Below, in pieces: positions 1 through 4,558 of a DNA stretch of 5,976 nt. Below the pieces are notes generated by a model. It saw nothing but the letters and a program-made list of their open reading frames with translations. It was not told the origin of the DNA and ran no database searches. Location of the stretch: NCBI GenBank assembly GCA_035513995.1, contig DATKBL010000071.1, positions 1 through 5,976 on the forward strand, read 5' to 3'. The DNA comes from DASUTW01 sp035513995. GTDB lineage: Bacteria > Actinomycetota > UBA4738 > CALAEC01. Both the position numbers and the translations under genes were made by a program. The stretch's first letter is position 1; each line of letters begins with the position of its first letter.

Positions 1-1
1 G

Positions 2-559
2 GCTCTCTTGATCGGCCTGCTGTACGTCCGCGTCTCCTCGCGCTTCTACGCGAGGGAGGAGGCCCCGAAGATCCCCCCGCGTCCCCGCGCGTACGCCGGC
101 GTCAACGCGCCCGCCTACCCGGCTCCGGCCGCGGCTCAGCCCGCACCCGCCCCGGCTCAGCCCGTACCCGCCCCGGCTCAGCCCGTACCCGCCCCGGCTC
201 AGCCGCCCGAGCCCGGGCCCGAGCCCGAGGCTGCCGAGCCCGAGAAGCCCGAGCCCGAGCCCGAGCCCGAGGCTGCCGACCCCGAGAAGCCCGAGCCCGA
301 GAAGCCCGAGCCCGAGAAGCCCGAGCCCGAGCCCGAGGCGGCCGAGCCCGAGAAGCCCGAGCCCGAGCCCGGGCCCGAGGCTGCCGAGCCCGAGGAAGAG
401 GAGGCCCCCGCCGAGGGAGAGAAGCCCGCGGAGGAGGCTGGCTCCGGCGACGACGTGTACGAGCGCGTGCTCAAGGAGCAGCTCGACAAGGGCGTCTCCC
501 CGAAGGTGGCCGAGGGACGGGCCAAGGCCGCCGCCCACCGCGCCCGTCAGTCGGGCTGA
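2..559 (+). CDS. Membrane-anchored Pro/Glu/Ala/Lys-rich repeat protein, 5'-partial
   Basis: I do not recognise the family. The reading frame is open to the window edge (codons from position 2) and ends at TGA 557-559. The TTG at 8 is probably an internal Leu, so the true start lies upstream. The visible product is 185 residues. Residues 1-9 (ALLIGLLYV) look like the end of a transmembrane segment, followed by a basic stretch (R10, R14, R18), which suggests a cytoplasmic tail by the positive-inside rule. Residues 46-66 are three heptads of the QPAPAPA/QPVPAPA type. Residues 68-133 are PEPE/PEKPE/EAAEPE blocks, then an acidic stretch. Residues 150-182 (starting DDVYERVLKEQLDKG) form a non-repetitive charged helix that looks like the conserved functional end. 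It could be a spacer-bearing membrane adaptor, but no function can be assigned. Only 3 bp separate it from the next gene, so the two are probably co-transcribed. In related loci this upstream place is often held by a D-Ala-D-Ala carboxypeptidase (dacB), which this protein does not resemble. Confidence 0.7.
   Translation, partial: ALLIGLLYVRVSSRFYAREEAPKIPPRPRAYAGVNAPAYPAPAAAQPAPAPAQPVPAPAQPVPAPAQPPEPGPEPEAAEPEKPEPEPEPEAADPEKPEPEKPEPEKPEPEPEAAEPEKPEPEPGPEAAEPEEEEAPAEGEKPAEEAGSGDDVYERVLKEQLDKGVSPKVAEGRAKAAAHRARQSG
137..199 (+). repeat. 21-bp tandem repeat, three copies, encoding QP(A/V)PAPA
   Basis: Units at 137-157, 158-178 and 179-199 are nearly identical. Each starts at a CAG codon, and the Ala/Val change in the first unit is the main difference. 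The period is seven codons, so copy-number change would keep the reading frame. It forms the first part of the linker of the partial upstream protein. Confidence 0.9.
203..402 (+). repeat. PEPE/PEKPE coding repeat array with 15-bp tandem core
   Basis: This stretch is built almost entirely from CCCGAG (Pro-Glu) hexamers interspersed with AAG and GCTGCC or GCGGCC codons. A perfect 15-bp unit, GAGAAGCCCGAGCCC, occurs in tandem at 284-298, 299-313 and 314-328. A larger block of the form PEPEAAEPEKPE recurs around 218-258 and 326-366. All units are multiples of three bases. The resulting protein would be extended and highly charged. Confidence 0.9.
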
Positions 560-562
560 GGC

Positions 563-1606
563 GTGGCCGGGGCCGCGGCCAAGCTGGCCGACTGGGGTAC
601 CGCTCGCCGGATCGGCGCCACCTTCTCGGGTGAGGGACCGATCATCGCGCCCGCCGACCGAGCCCGCCTGAGCGAGGACTTCGCCGACGCCGTCTCCGAG
701 GCCGACGCGCTCGTCGCCGAGCAGACCGGCCTCTCCATCGAGGGCCCGCCCACGAGGCCCTGGGTGATGACACGGGATGAGTGGGTCTCGCAGAACGTCC
801 GCGGGTTCGAGACGCTGCTCGAGCCGGTGGCCCACCGCCTCACCAGCGGCGGGGACGGGCCGCTGGCCGCCGTCCGCCGCAAGTTCCTCGCCGCGCAGGT
901 CGGAGGGCTCCTCGGCTACCTCAGCCGGAGGGTGCTCGGCCAGTACGATCTGTTCCTGCCCCCCGACGACCGCGACCTCCTCTACTTCCTGGGGCCGAAC
1001 GTCGTCACGGTCGAGCGTCGGCACCGCCTCGACCGGGAGGAGTTCCGCCTATGGCTCTCGCTCCACGAGGTGGCCCACCGATTCCAGTTCGACGGCGTGC
1101 CGTGGCTGCGTGGGTATCTTCGAGGGCTCGTGGACGAGTACGTCGACTCGTTGGAGCTCGACCCGCGCCGCCTGGTGGAGGCGTTCCGGCGCGCCCGCGA
1201 GGAGGCCGCCCGGAGCTCGGCCTGGCGTGGCGTTGGCCTCCTCTTCCTCCTGATGACCCCCGAGCAGCGCGACACCTTCCGGAGGATGCAGGCGCTGATG
1301 TCGCTCCTCGAGGGGCACGGCAACCACGTGATGCACGTGCTGTCGGAGGGCCGGATCAAGGGGGCGCCGCGGTTCGAGCGGGTGCTGCGGGAGCGGCGGC
1401 GCGCCGCCGGGCCCGGACGGGCGTTCCAGAAAGCGATCGGCCTCGACGCGAAGGTCCGGCAGTACGGTGATGGCGAGCGGTTCATCGCAGAGGTCGTGAG
1501 CCGAGCCGGGACGGACGCGTTCAACCGGGTGTGGGAGCGGGCCGAGCACCTCCCCACGCTCGAGGAGGTGTCCGACCCCGAGGCCTGGGTCCGCCGGGTC
1601 GTCTGA
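563..1606 (+). CDS. Zinc-dependent metallopeptidase-like protein (Zincin_2 / DUF2342 family)
   Basis: The 347-residue product resembles the actinobacterial Zincin_2 family (DUF2342, COG5282; mycobacterial relative Rv3626c), annotated as putative zinc hydrolases of unknown substrate. The hallmark is H168-E-V-A-H172, an HExxH zinc site, followed by a W-L-R-G-Y segment. A second family block, SLLEGHGNHVMH, lies at 247-258, with E250, H252, H255 and H258 as candidate metal or active-site residues. The N-terminal LADW motif (8-11) and the C-terminal NRVWERAEHLPTLEEV stretch (321-336) are also typical. No signal peptide or membrane span is visible, so it is probably cytoplasmic. GTG 563 is the only start available, because the preceding in-frame stop is at 557-559. 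The Shine-Dalgarno sequence is poor (GAGG at 558-561, too close), which suggests coupling to translation of the upstream gene. It is followed one base later by tilS, as in related genomes. Family assignment is good; enzymatic activity is inferred only. Confidence 0.9.
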   Translation: MAGAAAKLADWGTARRIGATFSGEGPIIAPADRARLSEDFADAVSEADALVAEQTGLSIEGPPTRPWVMTRDEWVSQNVRGFETLLEPVAHRLTSGGDGPLAAVRRKFLAAQVGGLLGYLSRRVLGQYDLFLPPDDRDLLYFLGPNVVTVERRHRLDREEFRLWLSLHEVAHRFQFDGVPWLRGYLRGLVDEYVDSLELDPRRLVEAFRRAREEAARSSAWRGVGLLFLLMTPEQRDTFRRMQALMSLLEGHGNHVMHVLSEGRIKGAPRFERVLRERRRAAGPGRAFQKAIGLDAKVRQYGDGERFIAEVVSRAGTDAFNRVWERAEHLPTLEEVSDPEAWVRRVV

Positions 1607-1607
1607 G

Positions 1608-2642
1608 ATGCCCGCCCGCCCGCCCGCCGTCGCGCGGGTGCTGGAGCGGGCGACGCGGACGGCCCGGCGCCACGAGATGTTCCCGCCCGGACGGACGGTG
1701 CTCGTCTCGTGCTCGGGCGGCCCAGACTCGATCTGCCTGCTCCACGCGCTCCACCGTCTCCGGCGTCTCCTGCGGCTCCGTCTGGAGATCTTCCACTTCG
1801 ATCACCGGCTCCACGAGAGCTCGGGTGCGCACGGGACGTACGTTCTGCGCCAAGCCCAGCGGCTGGGGCTGCCGTTCCACCTGCGTGCCGCCGAGGACGC
1901 GCCGGCGCGCGGCGAGTCGCCGGAGGCCTGGGCCCGGCTCGCGCGCTACGCGGCCCTCACCCAGGTGGCGACCGAGCGGGGTATCGAGCGCGCCGCGGTC
2001 GCCCACACGCAGGACGACCAGGCCGAGACCGTCCTGCTCGGGCTGTTCCGGGGGGGCGGTCTCGAGGCGGTGGCCGGGATCGCGCCTGTGGCCACCGTGC
2101 CTCCGCTCGGCCTGACCGTCGTCCGGCCGCTCCTGGACGTCACCCGGGAGGAGGTCGAGGGGTTCTGCAGGTCGCTGCGGCTCCGCCCGCGCGAGGACCC
2201 GACGAACCTCGACCTGCGCTTCCTGCGGAACCGGATCCGACTCCGGGTCCTGCCGCGGCTGGAACGGGAGCTCGACCGCAACCTCCGGGCGACGCTGGCG
2301 CGGGTGGCCGGCCGGGTGCGCGAGGACGCCGCGTACCTCGACGCGCTGGCCTCCGCCGCCGCGCGGGAGGTGGTCGAGGTCGACGAGGGAGAGGTGCGGC
2401 TGCGCGTCGCGCGCCTCGGAGCGCTGGTGCCGCCGGTGGCCTCCCGCGTGGCGCGCGACGCGCTCCGGGTCGCCGCGGTGATGGCCGGCTCGTGGAACGC
2501 GGACGTCGAGGCCGCCCACGTCGAGGCTCTCCTCGACCTGGCGAGCGGACGCCCCGGACGCGCGGCCGACCTCCCCGGGCCCTTGAAGGCGCGACGCGAC
2601 AGGGAGTATGTTCGCCTCACGCCGGAGGGGGAGGGGACGTGA
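1608..2642 (+). CDS. tilS: tRNA(Ile)-lysidine synthetase TilS
   Basis: TilS is an N-type ATP pyrophosphatase that joins lysine to C34 of the CAU-anticodon tRNA(Ile), changing its decoding from AUG to AUA. The 344-residue product has the PP-loop SGGPDS at 36-41, the HTQDDQAET motif at 133-141, and the DPTN...FLRNRIR block at 197-211 that closes the catalytic domain. A helical, Arg-rich region follows and corresponds to the tRNA-binding part. The length fits short actinobacterial TilS; the additional C-terminal domain of the roughly 430-residue E. coli enzyme is absent. ATG 1608 lies one base after the TGA of the metallopeptidase gene (TGAGATG), and no clear Shine-Dalgarno is visible, so reinitiation is likely. 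A GTG at 1638 (residue 11) is an alternative start. The segment after strand 2 reads FDHRLHESSG (64-73), where the family usually has a His-Gly-Leu-Arg type sequence. Identification is firm. Confidence 0.96.
   Translation: MPARPPAVARVLERATRTARRHEMFPPGRTVLVSCSGGPDSICLLHALHRLRRLLRLRLEIFHFDHRLHESSGAHGTYVLRQAQRLGLPFHLRAAEDAPARGESPEAWARLARYAALTQVATERGIERAAVAHTQDDQAETVLLGLFRGGGLEAVAGIAPVATVPPLGLTVVRPLLDVTREEVEGFCRSLRLRPREDPTNLDLRFLRNRIRLRVLPRLERELDRNLRATLARVAGRVREDAAYLDALASAAAREVVEVDEGEVRLRVARLGALVPPVASRVARDALRVAAVMAGSWNADVEAAHVEALLDLASGRPGRAADLPGPLKARRDREYVRLTPEGEGT
2624..2636 (+). promoter_or_regulatory. Shine-Dalgarno-like purine tract for hpt
   Basis: GGAGG (2624-2628) and GAGGGG (2631-2636) lie within the tilS 3' end, 10 and 2 bases before GTG 2639. 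This tract, with the GTGA overlap, favours 2639 over GTG 2684 as the hpt start. It also encodes tilS codons in a G-rich genome, so chance is possible. Confidence 0.55.
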
Positions 2643-3241
2643 AGGGGGAAGGTAGCGTTCGGGCGGCTACACTGACGAACCACGTGGCGGAGTACGAGCA
2701 GGACATCGAGCGGGTCCTCATCACCGACGAGGAGATCCAGTCCAAGCTGGAGGAGCTCGGGGACCGCATCACCGAGGACTACCGAGGGCGCGACCTCGTC
2801 CTCGTGGGGGTGCTGAAGGGCGCGTTCGTGATGATGGCCGACCTCTCGCGCCACATCCGACTGCCGATCCAGTTCGACTTCATGGCCATCTCGTCCTACG
2901 GCGCCGCGACCAAGACCTCGGGCGTGGTGCGCATCCTGAAGGACCTCGACCACGAGATCGAGGGGCGCGACGTCCTCGTGGTCGAGGACATCGTCGACTC
3001 CGGGCTGACGCTCCAGTACCTCCTCCGCAACCTGGAGGCGAGGAAGCCGGCCAGCCTCGAGGTCGTCGCGCTCCTGATGAAGACCGAGGCGAACCAGGTT
3101 CCCGTGACCATCAAGTACCCTGGCTTCGAGATCCCGCCGGAGTTCGTGGTGGGGTACGGCCTCGACTACGCGGAGCGGTATCGCAACCTGCCCTTCGTCG
3201 GGACCCTGAGGCCGCAGGTCTACGAGACGCTGGTGGAGTAG
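2639..3241 (+). CDS. hpt: Hypoxanthine(-guanine) phosphoribosyltransferase
   Basis: The enzyme transfers the ribose-5-phosphate moiety of PRPP to hypoxanthine or guanine, giving IMP or GMP, in cytoplasmic purine salvage. The 200-residue product carries every class I purine phosphoribosyltransferase signature. They are the LKG diphosphate loop at 59-61, the flexible-loop SSYG at 85-88, and the PRPP loop VLVVEDIVDSGLTL at 112-125 with the acidic pair E116-D117. The purine-site Lys is K148, and FVVGYGLDY (169-177) carries the Mg/purine-contacting Asp D176. The sequence closely resembles mycobacterial Hpt (Rv3624c). I chose GTG 2639 because it overlaps the tilS stop (GTGA) and has a purine-rich tract upstream. 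GTG 2684 (VAEYEQDIERVL, 185 residues) is a real alternative, since homology is clear only from about there. Its last 22 bases overlap the tail of the convergent MFS gene. Function is firm; the start is uncertain. Confidence 0.95.
   Translation: MKGEGSVRAATLTNHVAEYEQDIERVLITDEEIQSKLEELGDRITEDYRGRDLVLVGVLKGAFVMMADLSRHIRLPIQFDFMAISSYGAATKTSGVVRILKDLDHEIEGRDVLVVEDIVDSGLTLQYLLRNLEARKPASLEVVALLMKTEANQVPVTIKYPGFEIPPEFVVGYGLDYAERYRNLPFVGTLRPQVYETLVE
2668..2673 (+). promoter_or_regulatory. Possible internal -10 element (TACACT) before the alternative hpt start
   Basis: TACACT within GGCTACACT lies 10 bases before GTG 2684, so a transcript from it would begin within a few bases of that codon. No -35-like hexamer is visible at the right distance. 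It matters only as support for a secondary, nearly leaderless hpt start inside the operon. The evidence is weak. Confidence 0.2.
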
Positions 3242-4428
3242 TCGCCCGCCCGCCCGATCGCGGCCTTGGCCCGCAGCAGCAGGATGAATCCCAGCCCCCC
3301 GACCAGCAGGGTCCCCAGGCCTCCCACCAGCAGTGAGGCGCGCGGGCCGATCGCTCCGACGAGCACACCTCCTAGGCCGAGCGCCGTGATCTGCGCCGCG
3401 TTCACCGCCGCGTAGTAGGCGGAGAAGGCCCGGCCGCGAAGGTGGTCCGGCACCCGCGCGTGGATCAGGCTTCGGAGCCCCACCAGCTCCACGCCGTTGG
3501 CCGTTCCGCCGATCACGAACGCGGCCAGGGCCAGCGGGAGCAGCGGGAAGCCGGCAGCCAGGGCGATCGCGCCGCCTCCGACGATCGCCGCCACCACCAC
3601 CGCCGACGCGAGCACCGCCGTCCGGAGCCGGCGCCCGATGCCGGTCGCTCCGATCACCATCCCCAAGGTCCATGCCGTCACCAGGCCGCTGTACCCGAGG
3701 TCGCCCGCCCCGAGCACGTCCTTGGCGAAGAAGACCTCCGCGACGTTGTCGATCGCCGAGAAGACGACCATCAGCGTGATCGCCACCACCACGACGCGGA
3801 GGATCGGATCGCGGCCGACGAACACCATGCCGTCGCGGGCCCGCTGGGGGGTCGTGGGGGGCGCCGCCTCCGCTCTGCGAACCCGAAGGAGCGGCATCGC
3901 CAGGCCGACCGCGAGGAAGGTCACTGCGTTGAGGAACAGCGCGGCGTCTGAGCCCCAGGTGTGCGCGATGACCCCCGCCGCGATGGGGCCGAGGGTGGCC
4001 CCGGTCCACCGCGAGACCTCCAGGTAGGCGTTGGCCTCGGTCGTGCCCTCCTCCCCCACGATCCAAGGGGTCATGGCGAAGATCCCCGGTTGGCTCAGCG
4101 CGAACCCCGTGCTGAGCAGGAAGAACAGCGCGATGATCAGCCAGGTGGGCTCGGCGAACACGAGCGCGAACGCCAGCCCGGCCTGGGCCAGGGCCCCGTA
4201 GGTCAGCACCCGCACCGGCTCGAGCCGATCCACGATGTGCCCTGCCAGCGGCCCGAGGAGGACGAGCGGGAGAAGGCCGGCCACCAGCAGGCCCGACACC
4301 GCCAGCCCCGACTCGGTGAGGTCCTTGATGCGCAGCGTCAGCGCGATGAGCGCCAGGTAATCGCCGAACGACGACAAACCGTAGGCGAGCACGACGATCC
4401 GGAGATCCCGGATCCGGAGCAGGCGCAT
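3220..4428 (-). CDS. MFS transporter, probable drug/siderophore-type exporter
   Basis: This 402-residue protein is strongly hydrophobic throughout, with a pattern fitting 12 transmembrane segments of the major facilitator superfamily. It belongs to the general group containing EntS-like and MFS_3 exporters. TM1 is roughly 11-32 and contains SSFGDYLALIAL. Between TM2 and TM3 lies a motif A-like sequence, GPLAGHIVDRLEPVRV (59-74), with D67, R68 and R73 in the expected places. The ANAYLEVSRWTGATLGPIAAG stretch is typical of TM5 in these exporters. A charged loop (RVRRAEAAPPTTPQRARDG) separates the two halves. Substrate cannot be deduced. ATG 4428 has no clear Shine-Dalgarno but is preceded closely by a promoter-like sequence, so a leaderless mRNA is plausible. 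The gene is antisense to its neighbours and sits between hpt and ftsH. Its last residues (YSTSVS) and stop are written on the complement of the hpt 3' end, suggesting tail replacement after the gene arrived. Confidence 0.9.
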   Translation of the reverse strand: MRLLRIRDLRIVVLAYGLSSFGDYLALIALTLRIKDLTESGLAVSGLLVAGLLPLVLLGPLAGHIVDRLEPVRVLTYGALAQAGLAFALVFAEPTWLIIALFFLLSTGFALSQPGIFAMTPWIVGEEGTTEANAYLEVSRWTGATLGPIAAGVIAHTWGSDAALFLNAVTFLAVGLAMPLLRVRRAEAAPPTTPQRARDGMVFVGRDPILRVVVVAITLMVVFSAIDNVAEVFFAKDVLGAGDLGYSGLVTAWTLGMVIGATGIGRRLRTAVLASAVVVAAIVGGGAIALAAGFPLLPLALAAFVIGGTANGVELVGLRSLIHARVPDHLRGRAFSAYYAAVNAAQITALGLGGVLVGAIGPRASLLVGGLGTLLVGGLGFILLLRAKAAIGRAGDYSTSVS

Positions 4429-4434
4429 GGGCGA

Positions 4435-4463
4435 TTTGTACCCTGTGAGGGCCTGCGCGTCCA
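4435..4463 (-). promoter_or_regulatory. Promoter of the MFS gene (TGGACG-N17-TACAAA)
   Basis: On the - strand a -35-like TGGACG (complement of 4458-4463) is separated by exactly 17 bases from a -10-like TACAAA (complement of 4435-4440). Each matches the sigma-70-type consensus at four of six positions. The -10 ends only six bases before ATG 4428, which would put the transcription start at or next to the start codon. This is the leaderless arrangement common in Actinobacteria. It agrees with the lack of a Shine-Dalgarno. Confidence 0.5.
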
Positions 4464-4496
4464 GCGGGGTGGGGGGGCTCTGTTCCTGAGGGCCTG
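4446..4496. repeat. Direct repeat pair TGAGGGCCTG, possible operator
   Basis: Two identical 10-bp copies lie at 4446-4455 and 4487-4496, 41 bp apart start to start, close to four helical turns. The first lies in the -35/-10 spacer of the MFS promoter; the second lies directly before the ftsH -10. Position suggests a regulator site acting on both genes, but two copies in GC-rich DNA can also arise by chance. Confidence 0.3.
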
Positions 4497-4505
4497 TGCT
4501 ACCAT
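4497..4505 (+). promoter_or_regulatory. Extended -10 promoter element for ftsH (TGCTACCAT)
   Basis: TGCTACCAT fits the extended -10 pattern TGnTAnnnT, with the hexamer TACCAT at 4500-4505. No convincing -35 is seen 16-18 bases upstream, which extended -10 promoters tolerate. Transcription would start near 4512, giving a leader of about 47 bases containing the ribosome binding site. It is needed if ftsH is no longer read through from hpt. Confidence 0.45.
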
Positions 4506-4539
4506 CGCCGAACCGCCTGCCGCACCGACTGATGGAACC

Positions 4540-4545
4540 AAGGAG
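4540..4545 (+). promoter_or_regulatory. Ribosome binding site of ftsH (AAGGAG)
   Basis: AAGGAG ends 13 bases before ATG 4559, a rather long spacing. The in-frame ATG at 4532 lies upstream of this site and has no purine tract of its own, so 4559 is the better start. Confidence 0.6.
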
Positions 4546-4558
4546 ACCCCCGATCGAG

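Larger units (their letters stand above)
4429..4558. other. Divergent intergenic region between the MFS gene and ftsH
   Basis: This 130-bp stretch is the only substantial non-coding DNA in the window. It holds divergent promoter-like elements for both flanking genes, two copies of TGAGGGCCTG (4446-4455 and 4487-4496), a G4-T-G7 run (4466-4477) and the ftsH ribosome binding site. No tRNA, riboswitch or convincing hairpin is visible. CCATC (4502-4506) and GATGG (4531-4535) could pair weakly across a 24-base loop. Confidence 0.8.

Noticed and set aside
137..402. Possible CRISPR or non-coding satellite array
   Set aside because: Units are contiguous without unique spacers, are multiples of three bases and preserve one reading frame. 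It is a coding repeat.
199..525. Ser/Gly-repeat open frame on the - strand
   Set aside because: It is the complement of the CCCGAG coding repeats of the upstream gene. The GSGSGFSG pattern simply mirrors that repeat.
1709..2638. N-terminal extension of the hpt frame through tilS
   Set aside because: The frame is open upstream, but the translation is Pro/Arg/Gly-rich noise. Recognisable phosphoribosyltransferase sequence starts only near 2684.
3242..3340. Terminator hairpin after hpt
   Set aside because: I looked for a stem followed by a T-run. Only very short GGCC pairings with loops too small to form were seen, and the stretch is coding for the MFS gene.
1946..4066. 706-residue open frame on the - strand
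   Set aside because: It crosses tilS, hpt and the MFS gene, has low-complexity Arg/Gly/Pro/Asp composition and no motif. It is a by-product of high GC content.
4502..4535. Hairpin CCATC...GATGG in the ftsH leader
   Set aside because: Five-base arms across a 24-base loop are too weak to claim a regulatory RNA structure.
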